The notes under the pieces: generated by a model | Database searches by the model: none | Seen by the model: the letters and a program-made list of their open reading frames with translations, nothing else | Told to the model about the DNA's origin: nothing | Shown: positions 46,883-55,763 of the stretch, in pieces | Numbering within the stretch: the stretch's first letter is position 1 | Layout: every line of letters starts with the position of its first letter | Program-made: the position numbers and the translations under genes | From: Mangrovibacterium lignilyticum | GTDB lineage: Bacteria; Bacteroidota; Bacteroidia; Bacteroidales; Prolixibacteraceae | Direction: 5' to 3' | Length of the DNA: 64,000 nucleotides | Assembly (NCBI RefSeq): GCF_010882175.1 | Contig: NZ_WKLH01000007.1 | Span: 1-64,000 of the forward strand

Positions 46883-48583
46883 ATGACAAACAACAGACGA
46901 AATTTCTTAAAGACCTTAGGTGTTGGATCTGCGACACTGGGATTAAGTGGCGTTGGAATAACATCCTGCATTCCATCCGATAAAAAGCCATCTCTGCCGG
47001 AGCAGGTAGTGGAGATATCAGAAAACGGAGCTATTGTTGAAACCAAGTTCGGAAAAATAAGGGGCTATCGGCGAAACGGGATTTATACCTATAAAGGCAT
47101 ACCTTACGGTGCTTCAACTGGGGGTAAAAACAGGTTTATGGCACCGCAGGAACCTGAAGCATGGACTGGAGTACGCAATGCTTTAAGTTTTGGGAACGCA
47201 GCTCCTCAAGGTGGAGGATTGGGCGACCCGATGCGCCCTGATTTCAGCCATTTTAGTGATTGGTTTACTTATGATTGGGCCGAGAAAAGATATGATGAGG
47301 ATTGCTTGTCTGTTAATGTATGGACTCCGGAAATTAATAATAATACGAAGCGACCCGTACTCGTTTGGTTTCATGGAGGAGGTTTTGCCGGAGGTTCGTC
47401 AATCCAAATAGAAGCTTACATTGGGGAAAATCTTAGCAGAATTGGCGACGCGGTCGTTGTTAGCGTAAACCATCGTCTAAATCTATTCGGATTTTTAAAT
47501 CTTGGAGCTATTGGAGGAGAAAAATATAAGGATTCTGCGACAGCAGGCATGCAGGATTGTGTTGCGTCCTTGAGATGGGTAAATGAAAATATTGCCAATT
47601 TCGGAGGAGATCCCGGTAATGTTACCATCTTCGGTCAATCCGGTGGTGGTGCCAAGGTAAGTCTTTTGATGGCTATGCCTGCAGCTAAAGGGCTGTTCCA
47701 TAAAGCAATGACCATCAGTGGTGCAATGTTGAAGGTAGCTTCGTATGATTCCCAGGCAGAAAAAGCCCATGCTTTTCTCAAGGCAGCTGGAATCAGTCCC
47801 AAAAACATCGATAAAATTCAGGATATACCCTGGCAGGATTTGTATCGGATCACCAGAACAGATCGTGCCTTGGGCTCAATGGTTTACGCTCCTTGTTTGG
47901 ATAATCTACATATTCCCAGGCATCCTTTTGATCCGTCAGCGCCCTCAATATCAGCAGGAATTCCTATGATTATTGGTAGTTGTACCGGCGAACAATCTCA
48001 CAGTGGTGACGATCCATCGCTGGAGGATATCACCTTTGAGGAACTTGTGGATCGGATTCAGAATGGTCGGGGAGGTCGTGGACTATTTGTTGGGAATCTT
48101 GCTTTTGGAAATCGGACTAAAGATGTGATTGATGCTTATGCTAAAGTATTTCCAGAGAAAAAACCTGTTGCAATTTGGTCATTACTTGGCGGCCGAAATA
48201 GTCAGCTTAAACAAGCAGACCTTCAAACGGCTAATGGCGGAGCAGTCTATAACTACTGGTTCGACTGGGCTACCCCGCTTTATGACGGACGTCCAAGGGC
48301 TTACCATAATAGCGATTTGCCATTCTGGTTCAGCACAACTGATGTGATGGATACAATGACCGGAGGAGGAGACCGACCGCGTAGACTAGCTGAGAAAATG
48401 AGCCTGGCACTGGCTAATTTTGCCAGAACCGGAGATCCTAATCACGAGGGGATTCCATATTGGCCGAAGTATGATCAAGAGCGCGGAGCTGTAATGATTT
48501 GGAACGATGTCTGTGAAGTCAGGAACGATCCCGATCGCGAAGCAAGGAATTTAGCCGACGATATTAGAAACTCAAATTCATAA
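46883..48583 (+). CDS. Type-B carboxylesterase with Tat-like signal (first of two)
   Basis: Cholinesterase-fold esterase. Tat-type N-terminus NNRRNFLKTLGVG, with a possible lipobox in GITSC. Oxyanion stretch FHGGGFAGGSS. Nucleophile Ser253 in GQSGGG, where Gln replaces the usual Glu of GESAGG. The C-terminal His is probably in the YHNSDLPFWF segment. 566 residues, full length. It may cleave acyl or aromatic esters (for example feruloyl or galloyl types) from the substrate; this is inference from neighbours. The paralog begins ten bases downstream. Confidence 0.9.
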   Translation: MTNNRRNFLKTLGVGSATLGLSGVGITSCIPSDKKPSLPEQVVEISENGAIVETKFGKIRGYRRNGIYTYKGIPYGASTGGKNRFMAPQEPEAWTGVRNALSFGNAAPQGGGLGDPMRPDFSHFSDWFTYDWAEKRYDEDCLSVNVWTPEINNNTKRPVLVWFHGGGFAGGSSIQIEAYIGENLSRIGDAVVVSVNHRLNLFGFLNLGAIGGEKYKDSATAGMQDCVASLRWVNENIANFGGDPGNVTIFGQSGGGAKVSLLMAMPAAKGLFHKAMTISGAMLKVASYDSQAEKAHAFLKAAGISPKNIDKIQDIPWQDLYRITRTDRALGSMVYAPCLDNLHIPRHPFDPSAPSISAGIPMIIGSCTGEQSHSGDDPSLEDITFEELVDRIQNGRGGRGLFVGNLAFGNRTKDVIDAYAKVFPEKKPVAIWSLLGGRNSQLKQADLQTANGGAVYNYWFDWATPLYDGRPRAYHNSDLPFWFSTTDVMDTMTGGGDRPRRLAEKMSLALANFARTGDPNHEGIPYWPKYDQERGAVMIWNDVCEVRNDPDREARNLADDIRNSNS

Positions 48584-48592
48584 AGATCAACA

Positions 48593-50188
48593 ATGAAACC
48601 AATAAACAGAAGATCCTTTCTCGTCACAACCCTCTCGGCAATTCCAGCAGTTGTATTGGCCGGTAATGGACTGATGAGTTTTACATCCTCCGTGATAGAA
48701 ACCGAAACAATTTATGGCAAAGTAAAAGGATATGATTTTAACGGGGTTAAAATCTTTCGAGGTATTCCTTATGGAGATACAACTGAAGGAGAGGCCAGAT
48801 TTTTACCACCGAGAAAACCGCAAAGCTGGACAGGTGTAAAAGATTGTACACTCAATGGGCCTCGTTGCATTCAAGGGGGCCGTAGTATTTTTGAAACCGA
48901 TCGACTTGGACCTTACTTCTCGGGCGGACGTGCAGATCGGTTTGAACTGTCCAAACAGCCCAGTGGCGAAGATTGCTTAAACCTGAATGTCCTGACCCCT
49001 GGGATAACAGGTAAACGTCCGGTGATGGTTTATATTCATGGAGGGGGCTTTCAGGATGGTGGTGGGTTGTTAGCGGTTTTTTCAGACCGTCATGTACGGG
49101 AACAAGATGTCGTCCTGGTAGGTATCAATCACCGTTTGAATGTCTTTGGATATACTTATTTCGGGGGCATTGATAAAAAATATGAGGTTGGGAATCCCGG
49201 TCAGTTGGACTTAGTCGCTGCGCTGGAATGGGTTCGTGATAACATTGAAAGCTTTGGTGGTGATCCGGAAAACGTTACGATTTTCGGTGAGTCAGGTGGG
49301 GGAGCAAAAATTTCTACCCTGCTAGCCATGCCTGCTGCAAAAGGCTTGTTCCACAAGGCTGCCATTCAAAGCGGTAGTTTTGTTGGAAAGGCCATGGATG
49401 TCGACACCGCTACAAATTCAGCCAGAGAGTTAATGTCAAAATTAGGTGTGACTACTGTCGATGATTTACAGAAAGTTCCGGCAAACGAGTTATTCCGGTC
49501 AACAATGGGGGGTGGAATGAGACAGGGGCCGGTCGTTGACGGTCATTCGTTGCCAGGGGATCCCTGGTATCCCGATTCCCCTGAGATATCGGCTAACATA
49601 CCATTACTGATTGGAAATGATAAAGATGAGGCTACACTTTTTGCCTTGAATAACGAATCTCTTTTCAGTCTAGATAGGGCCGGTTTGCGCAGTGAATTAT
49701 TGAAGGCAAAAATTCCTGAAGACAAGGTCGATGATCTACTTGCGTTGTATCAAAAAGCACACCCTTCGGATAGTCCAAGTGATTTGTATTTTAGGATTTC
49801 GACAGATCGCGGTGCCCGTTACAACGCGGTAAAGCAGGCTGAAATGCAACTAGAACGAGGTCAAGCAGATGTATTTATGTACTACTTCCAGTACAATACG
49901 CCAGTGGATGAAGGGAGACTTAGGGCATTTCATACCAGTGACTTACCTCTAATAATGCGTTTGACACTCTATCCTGAGTCGGAGCAGCTTTCCCGTCAAT
50001 TGAGTGCTGCCTGGGCTGCATTTGCGAGAAATGGCAATCCAGGGACAAAGAATCTAGCTTGGCCAGCATATGCGACAAACGACAGGGCAACAATGATTTT
50101 TGATATCAATAAGAGTGAAGTTGTAGCTGATCCAGACAAGGATATACGGGAAATGCTACTGAATATGCCATCTGGATCCCTTCTATAA
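48593..50188 (+). CDS. Type-B carboxylesterase with Tat-like signal (second of two)
   Basis: Tandem homolog of the preceding gene. N-terminus NRRSFLVTTLSAIPAVVLA is Tat-like. Oxyanion IHGGGFQDGGG, nucleophile Ser234 in GESGGG, HTSDLPLIM near the catalytic His. 531 residues. Shares MPAAKGLFHKA and GDPENVTIFG with its neighbour. The two probably arose by duplication and then diverged at the nucleophile elbow. Confidence 0.9.
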   Translation: MKPINRRSFLVTTLSAIPAVVLAGNGLMSFTSSVIETETIYGKVKGYDFNGVKIFRGIPYGDTTEGEARFLPPRKPQSWTGVKDCTLNGPRCIQGGRSIFETDRLGPYFSGGRADRFELSKQPSGEDCLNLNVLTPGITGKRPVMVYIHGGGFQDGGGLLAVFSDRHVREQDVVLVGINHRLNVFGYTYFGGIDKKYEVGNPGQLDLVAALEWVRDNIESFGGDPENVTIFGESGGGAKISTLLAMPAAKGLFHKAAIQSGSFVGKAMDVDTATNSARELMSKLGVTTVDDLQKVPANELFRSTMGGGMRQGPVVDGHSLPGDPWYPDSPEISANIPLLIGNDKDEATLFALNNESLFSLDRAGLRSELLKAKIPEDKVDDLLALYQKAHPSDSPSDLYFRISTDRGARYNAVKQAEMQLERGQADVFMYYFQYNTPVDEGRLRAFHTSDLPLIMRLTLYPESEQLSRQLSAAWAAFARNGNPGTKNLAWPAYATNDRATMIFDINKSEVVADPDKDIREMLLNMPSGSLL

Positions 50189-50256
50189 TGCATTATTCAA
50201 GGATAGTTTGTCGGCTTGATAATATTTTATTGGAACACTAAACTAAAAAATCAGAA

Positions 50257-51159
50257 ATGAAAAAATCGGTTATTATCGTCATACTTATCTCTTTACTGGT
50301 CGGAAATGCTTTTTCCCAGGATATTGTGCACTTGTATGAAGGAAAGGCACCCGGCTCTGAGGATTGGGATTATGCCGAAGTTGAATTTGTAAATCCGGGT
50401 ACGACTACAAAAATGCTGCGCAATGTTGTTGATCCGACCTTGGAGGTGTTTATGCCGGAAAAATCCATTTCAACAGGAACAGCTGTAATTATTTGTCCAG
50501 GAGGAGGCAATGTCTGGCTTTCTTACGAGAGCGAAGGTACAGAGGTAGCGGGATGGCTCGCAAAAAAAGGAATAACTGCGTTTGTCCTTAAATACCGACT
50601 AAATAAGACGCCCGAAGATCCAAAGGAGTTTAAAGAATTTTGGAACGGATTTGGGGCAAAAATTAAAGCTATGCGGAAAGCTGAAGAAAAAGCCGATAAG
50701 AAAGTTGTTGACCAGTCCGAAACAGATCAACACTATTTCGGGGGAGATGATGGAATCCGGGCTATTCAGTATGTAAAGGAGCATGCAAGTGAATACAATA
50801 TTAGCCCCAATAAAGTAGGAATGATCGGATTCTCGGCAGGAGCTGGAGTTACAATGCATACGATTTTAAACATTAGTTCTGATAGTCTGCCGGACTTTGC
50901 TGCTCTGATATACGGGGGGTGGCTTAGAGGAAAAGATGTACCGGATCATGCCCCGCCTCTTTTTATTTTATGTGCAGCCGATGATCCGATTGCATCCGGG
51001 AGTCCAGATTTGTATGCCGCCTGGCGAGCAAAGGGCTTATCTGCCGAACTTCATATTTTCTCTAAAGGAGGACATGGATTTGGAATGGATCAGCACGGAC
51101 TTCCCGTAAATAAATGGATTGAGAGATTTTATGACTGGCTAAAAATTTCAAAGTTTTAG
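50257..51159 (+). CDS. Secreted alpha/beta-hydrolase, acetyl-esterase-like (second)
   Basis: Signal peptide ends GNAFSQ. CPGGGNVWLSY forms the oxyanion region. Nucleophile Ser193 in GFSAGAG, acid in AADDPIA, His in KGGHGFGM. 300 residues. Compared with the esterase at 45228 it has a longer Lys-rich helical insert (~125-155). Likely deacetylates sugars. Sixteen bases precede the GH3 gene. Confidence 0.88.
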   Translation: MKKSVIIVILISLLVGNAFSQDIVHLYEGKAPGSEDWDYAEVEFVNPGTTTKMLRNVVDPTLEVFMPEKSISTGTAVIICPGGGNVWLSYESEGTEVAGWLAKKGITAFVLKYRLNKTPEDPKEFKEFWNGFGAKIKAMRKAEEKADKKVVDQSETDQHYFGGDDGIRAIQYVKEHASEYNISPNKVGMIGFSAGAGVTMHTILNISSDSLPDFAALIYGGWLRGKDVPDHAPPLFILCAADDPIASGSPDLYAAWRAKGLSAELHIFSKGGHGFGMDQHGLPVNKWIERFYDWLKISKF

Positions 51160-51175
51160 CCATAACACGAAAGAA

Positions 51176-53431
51176 ATGACAAGTATGCAGTTGAATCGTA
51201 AATTGTTGAACAGATCTGGTTTTTATAAAGGATTTTTGATCCTAGTTATTTTCATATTATTGATCGTTGTTAGTTGCACTTCTTCTGAAAATAGGGATGA
51301 TGAGTCTCCTGTTTACAAAGATAAAAACGCGCCCATTGAAAGTCGGGTTCGTGATTTGATTGGAAGGATGACAATTGAGGAAAAGATCTATCAATTAACG
51401 CAAGTGGCATTCGGGAAAAATATGAACATAAATAATATTGGTGGAGAGATGGATAAGATTCCACCAGAGATGGGGTCCATAATTTATGTGAATCAAGATC
51501 CAGCAGTTCGAAATGCCCTGCAGAAGAAGGCTATCGAGGATTCTCGTTTGGGTATTCCAATCCTTTTTGCAAACGATATTATACACGGGTTTAAAACAAT
51601 CTACCCGATTTCTCTGGGGCAGGCATGTTCCTGGAATCCTGAAATTGTAAAGCAGGCATGTGCAGTAGCGGCCAAGGAATCCAGAAGTTCCGGGATTGAC
51701 TGGACTTTCTCACCCATGGTTGACGTTGCCCGTGATCCACGATGGGGAAGAGTCGCAGAAGGATATGGAGAAGATCCTTATGCAAACGCTGTTTTTTCGA
51801 TTGCTTCAGTGCAGGGATACCAGGGAGATGATCTCGGCGATGAAAATACCATAGCCGCCTGTTTAAAGCACTATGTCGGTTATGGCGCTTCTGAAGGGGG
51901 CAGGGATTACGTTTACACTGAAATTTCGAAGCAAACACTTTGGGACACTTATTTACCTCCTTTTGAGGCTGGCGTAAATGCTGGCGCAGCGACGATCATG
52001 AGTGGTTTTCATGATATTAGCGGTGTTCCTGCAAGTGCCAACTATTACACTTTGACAGAGGTATTGAAGGAGAAATGGGGATTTAACGGCTTTGTGGTTT
52101 CCGATTGGAACTCTGTTAAACAGCTGAGATCTCAAGGTGTTGCAGGATCAGATAGAGAGGCAACTCTTAAAGCCATTACAGCAGGTGTGGACATGGACAT
52201 GGCCGACGGGCTTTACCTTGAGAATGTAGCGGAATTAATTAAAGACGGCAGTCTTCCCGTAGCCCGATTAGATGATGCCGTGAGCCGAGTTTTGAGACTC
52301 AAATTTCAACTGGCTCTTTTTGATCGTCCATATGTGCTTGAGGTGCCGGAGGAGGAACGCTATTTGCTTCCTGAGTATCTTTTGGTAGCAGAAAAATTAG
52401 CAGAGGAGTCCACCGTATTGCTAAAAAATGAACATAAGACGCTTCCGATAAGTAAGAAAGCTTCTTTGGCGATCATTGGTCCAATGGCAAAGGAGCAGGA
52501 AAACCTTTTGGGCTCTTGGTCGGCACACGGGGAAGCTAAGGATGTAATCAGCATCTATGAGGCGATGCAACAAGAATTCCCGGATTCAAAGATAATTTAT
52601 GCCAAAGGATGTGATTTTGAAGGCATCGATAAAACAGGTTTCTCGGAAGCATTAAACGTTGCCCGAAAAGCAGAAATAGTCGTGTTGTGCCTGGGAGAAA
52701 AGAATTCATGGAGCGGGGAAAATGCCTCTCGATCAACCATTTCCCTTCCTGAAATTCAGGAAGATCTACTTACGGAACTTAGCCGATTGAACAAACCCAT
52801 TGTATTATTGCTGACAAATGGGCGTCCGCTGGAATTAGGTCGTATTGAGCCTCATTGTCAGTCTATTGTCGAGATGTGGCAGCCTGGAGTTGTTGGAGGT
52901 AATCCAGTTGCAGGTATTATTTCAGGCAGAATTAATCCATCAGGGAAACTCGCGATGACCTTTCCTTTTGCAACCGGACAAATCCCAATCTACTATAATA
53001 TGAGGCAACAGGGCCGTCCAAGGTCAGGCAAGTACCAGGATATTACGACTGAACCGCTTTTCGAGTTTACTCATGGTTTGAGTTACACATCATTCAAGTA
53101 TGGAGAATTAAAAGCGGACAAAGATACCATTACGAAAACGGAGAAGTTGGTCATTGACATTTCCGTTTCTAATATTGGAGATAGGGATGGGGCGGAAGTT
53201 GTACATTGGTTTGTTACAGATCCTGTAAGTACTGTTTCCAGACCGGTGAAAGAGTTGAGATATTTCGAGAAGCAAATGATTAGAGCGGGACAAGCAAACG
53301 TATTTCGTTTTGAAATAGACCCCATGCGGGATCTAAGTTATGTCGATGAATTAGGGAACCGTATGCTTGAATCCGGAGAGTATTATATCTCAGTCAATAA
53401 TAAAAAGGTGAAAATTAGTTTGATAGATTAA
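51176..53431 (+). CDS. GH3 beta-glycosidase, BglX-type lipoprotein
   Basis: Periplasmic or surface exo-beta-glucosidase/xylosidase. Membrane signal with lipobox Cys34 (IVVSC). RVRDLIGRMTIEEKI starts the TIM barrel; FSPMVDVARDPRWGRVAEGYGEDP is split over ~180-203; nucleophile Asp310 in FVVSDWNSV. Alpha/beta sandwich (SWSGENASRSTI) and C-terminal FnIII-like domain (FTHGLSYTSFKYG). Distinct in subfamily from the other two GH3 proteins, closer to E. coli BglX. Last gene of the enzyme run. Confidence 0.93.
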   Translation: MTSMQLNRKLLNRSGFYKGFLILVIFILLIVVSCTSSENRDDESPVYKDKNAPIESRVRDLIGRMTIEEKIYQLTQVAFGKNMNINNIGGEMDKIPPEMGSIIYVNQDPAVRNALQKKAIEDSRLGIPILFANDIIHGFKTIYPISLGQACSWNPEIVKQACAVAAKESRSSGIDWTFSPMVDVARDPRWGRVAEGYGEDPYANAVFSIASVQGYQGDDLGDENTIAACLKHYVGYGASEGGRDYVYTEISKQTLWDTYLPPFEAGVNAGAATIMSGFHDISGVPASANYYTLTEVLKEKWGFNGFVVSDWNSVKQLRSQGVAGSDREATLKAITAGVDMDMADGLYLENVAELIKDGSLPVARLDDAVSRVLRLKFQLALFDRPYVLEVPEEERYLLPEYLLVAEKLAEESTVLLKNEHKTLPISKKASLAIIGPMAKEQENLLGSWSAHGEAKDVISIYEAMQQEFPDSKIIYAKGCDFEGIDKTGFSEALNVARKAEIVVLCLGEKNSWSGENASRSTISLPEIQEDLLTELSRLNKPIVLLLTNGRPLELGRIEPHCQSIVEMWQPGVVGGNPVAGIISGRINPSGKLAMTFPFATGQIPIYYNMRQQGRPRSGKYQDITTEPLFEFTHGLSYTSFKYGELKADKDTITKTEKLVIDISVSNIGDRDGAEVVHWFVTDPVSTVSRPVKELRYFEKQMIRAGQANVFRFEIDPMRDLSYVDELGNRMLESGEYYISVNNKKVKISLID

Positions 53432-53477
53432 ATGATTTAGTTGGTGGATGTTTGTTGTAAGGGATAGATAATCAGTT

Positions 53478-53551
53478 TCCTAAGAAATGTGTACGTGTGT
53501 CTTTATTGTATTTGTACGTCAATCTGATTGGGGACAGGTAGAACGTCTTTA
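53478..53551 (+). promoter_or_regulatory. Promoter-like block, copy 1 (before the SDR pair)
   Basis: Homologous to 55646-55719. Conserved landmarks in register: TCCTAA, AATG-Y-GTAC, the 13-mer TGTACGTCAATCT (53513-53525), TTGGGGA, AGGTAG and GTCTTTA. The distance from the first landmark to the last is the same in both copies. It ends 73 bases before the SDR ATG. GTAC half-sites (GTACGTGTG and TGTACGTC) suggest an operator. Confidence 0.65.
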
Positions 53552-53624
53552 ATTCGAAGTTGATTGGCTAATTTGTTGAGGTAATTGGGATTCCCAATAA
53601 AAAGCAAATTTAAACTTAGGAATT

Positions 53625-54440
53625 ATGAAAGTTCAGAATAAGAATATTGTTGTTACAGGTGGTGGAGGCGGAATGGGGCGCCAGCTAGTGTTGGCATTAC
53701 TAAACAAAGGAGCTAAAGTAGCTGCCATCGACATTAATAAAGAGGCGTTGGAGGAAACGGTCTCACTTGCGGGGCCCAATGGTTCAAACCTGAGTTATTT
53801 TGTACTTGACATTACGAATAATTTTGCGGTTGTAGAAACGGTTGAACTCATAGTGGCAAAATTTAAAACAATCGATGGACTGATCAATAATGCAGGGATT
53901 ATTCAAGCATTTGTCGGTGTTAATGAGCTCGACTACGATAAAATTGAACGTGTCTTTAATGTCAATTTCTGGGGAACACTTTATCTCACAAAGACATTAT
54001 TGCCTCACCTATTGTCCAGGCCTGAAGCCCATATTGTCAACGTGTCGAGCATGGGTGGTTTCATGTCTTTCCCCACACAAACAATCTATGGTGCCTCTAA
54101 GGCGGCGGTAAAAATTCTGACAGAAGGGCTTTATGCCGAGTTAAAGGATACAAAAGTCAGGGTGACTGTCATTCATCCTGGAGCTATAGCAACTAATATC
54201 ACGGTAAACTCTGGTTTGGATGGACCGAAGGTCGATGCTGATAGCTCTGCAAAAGATGGAATGGCTTTATCACCTGTGATAGCTGCAGATCTCATAATCA
54301 GAGCGATGGAGAAAAATAAATTCAGAGCTACTGTGGGAAAAGATGCATGGGTATTAGATAAGCTTTATCGTTTATCGCCCAAAATTGCTACTAATTTTAT
54401 AGGTAAAATGATGAAGAAGAGTCTAGGCCAACAAAAATAA
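53625..54440 (+). CDS. SDR-family oxidoreductase (first)
   Basis: Classical short-chain dehydrogenase. NAD(P)-binding TGGGGGMG at 11-18, Asp35 after the second strand (AAIDIN), which favours NAD(H), NNAG at 88-91, catalytic Ser142 region and Tyr155-x3-Lys159 (IYGASK). 271 residues with a C-terminal basic tail, resembling SDRs that act on steroids, acyl chains or sugars. Substrate not assignable. Downstream of the GH3 but preceded by its own promoter-like block. Confidence 0.92.
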   Translation: MKVQNKNIVVTGGGGGMGRQLVLALLNKGAKVAAIDINKEALEETVSLAGPNGSNLSYFVLDITNNFAVVETVELIVAKFKTIDGLINNAGIIQAFVGVNELDYDKIERVFNVNFWGTLYLTKTLLPHLLSRPEAHIVNVSSMGGFMSFPTQTIYGASKAAVKILTEGLYAELKDTKVRVTVIHPGAIATNITVNSGLDGPKVDADSSAKDGMALSPVIAADLIIRAMEKNKFRATVGKDAWVLDKLYRLSPKIATNFIGKMMKKSLGQQK

Positions 54441-54570
54441 TTTGTTGTTGGTGTGCTTTCTGTATTTGAAACATGTCAGATGATGGGATTGAGATTTTTT
54501 CAGTATCGTATTCTTTTTACCGAACTCATTGAAAAGCTAATTAAATCAGTAACTAAAAATCAAATTAACG

Positions 54571-55335
54571 ATGGAAGGAATTAAAGACAAAGTAATTGTA
54601 TTTGCCGGCGCTGGCGGAATTGCCGACGGGACAGCAAAATTTCTAGGAGCTGGAGGTGCCAAAATAGTTGTTGGAGATATTGTGAAGGAAAACGCCGAAC
54701 GTTGCGTAAAGATAGCGAAAGACGCTGGTGGAGATGGCGTCGCGGCAGTGCTTGATATTTCCAATGCAGATCAAGTGAAAAGTTTGATTGATTTGGCCAT
54801 TGATAAATATGGTAAGATTAACGGCTTATTCAACGTGGCTGCCAATATTCAGCCGGAAGAGGTTGCTAAGGATACCAATCCGGTCGACATCGATTTGGCA
54901 GTTTGGCAGCGTAATATCGATATTAATCTTACTGGTTATATGCTTACTTCCAAATACGCTATTCCGCACATTTTGGAAGCTGGTGGAGGTTCAATTGTTA
55001 ATACGATTTCCGATGCTGTCTATGCCGGAATGCCAGACAAACTTACCTATTCGGTTACGAAAGCCGGAATTGGAGCGTTGACGCGAAATATAGCCGCAAG
55101 GTATGGAAAACAAGGTATTCGGTGCAACGCTGTTTCTCCAGGTTTAGTTTTGACAGAGGCTGGACTTCAAAACTCAGGTCATTTGGTTGAAATGGTACTG
55201 CAAATGATGCCTGCGCCGAGGGTTGGAAAGCCCGAGGACATGGGGTCAATGGTATCCTTCCTGCTTTCAGATCTTACAGAATGGATTACTGGCCAAACAA
55301 TCTGTGTTGATGGTGGAGCGGTGATGAGAACTTAG
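54571..55335 (+). CDS. SDR-family oxidoreductase (second, atypical motifs)
   Basis: 254-residue short-chain dehydrogenase with the catalytic Ser147, Tyr160 and Lys164 (TYSVTK) intact. The cofactor loop reads AGAGGIADG in place of TGxxxGxG, and the NNAG motif is replaced by NVAAN at ~88-92. Asp36 suggests NAD(H). The C-terminal ITGQTICVDGG is canonical. Lies 130 bases after the first SDR and is followed by a strong terminator, so the two form a unit. Substrate unknown. Confidence 0.9.
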   Translation: MEGIKDKVIVFAGAGGIADGTAKFLGAGGAKIVVGDIVKENAERCVKIAKDAGGDGVAAVLDISNADQVKSLIDLAIDKYGKINGLFNVAANIQPEEVAKDTNPVDIDLAVWQRNIDINLTGYMLTSKYAIPHILEAGGGSIVNTISDAVYAGMPDKLTYSVTKAGIGALTRNIAARYGKQGIRCNAVSPGLVLTEAGLQNSGHLVEMVLQMMPAPRVGKPEDMGSMVSFLLSDLTEWITGQTICVDGGAVMRT

Positions 55336-55411
55336 GAGTGATCCACGATTAAAGTTAATGGCCTTTAGTTTGGTTGATATCAAACAAAGTGAATTGGGTG
55401 ATACGTCTTTT

Positions 55412-55459
55412 AATGAATCCGAATTTGAGTTCTAGATTAAGCTCAAATCCGGATTCATT
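55412..55459 (+). terminator. Terminator of the SDR pair
   Basis: AATGAATCCGAATTTGAG pairs with CTCAAATCCGGATTCATT at 17 of 18 positions around a 12-base loop. GTTTAAT follows. Stem strength makes termination or 3'-end formation likely. Confidence 0.75.
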
Positions 55460-55645
55460 GTTTAATAGGCTATACAGAGCTATTTCAATTCGATTCTACT
55501 ACTAATTTGATAGAGGATTTCTAGGACTGGTTGAAAGAAAGCCTCTATTTGGGGTGCTTCGAGTGTAATTTTTGCTTTGATGAAATATTCAGGATGAAAA
55601 GTGAGAAGTTTAATAATGATCCTCGTAATGCGTTGTTACACTGAG

Positions 55646-55719
55646 TCCTAAATAATGCGTACACACTTTTTTGCTAATTCTGTACGTCAATCTAACTTGG
55701 GGATTCTAGGTAGTCTTTA
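55646..55719 (+). promoter_or_regulatory. Promoter-like block, copy 2 (before the efflux operon)
   Basis: Second copy of the block at 53478-53551, with the core TGTACGTCAATCT at 55681-55693 identical and outer landmarks (TCCTAA, AATG, TTGGGGA, AGGTAG, GTCTTTA) retained. It ends 44 bases before the TolC-like ATG. Implies a shared regulator with the SDR pair, or a duplicated promoter. Confidence 0.65.
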
Positions 55720-55763
55720 TAGCGGCCTTCATAGACTATGTTTGCTTGTAAAAATATCTAAGC

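Larger units (their letters stand above)
55336..55763. other. Gene-free spacer with terminator and promoter block
   Basis: No ORF of note in 428 bases. It contains the terminator of the SDR pair (55412-55459), about 190 bases with nothing recognisable, and the second copy of the promoter-like block (55646-55719) that should drive the efflux operon. Confidence 0.7.
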
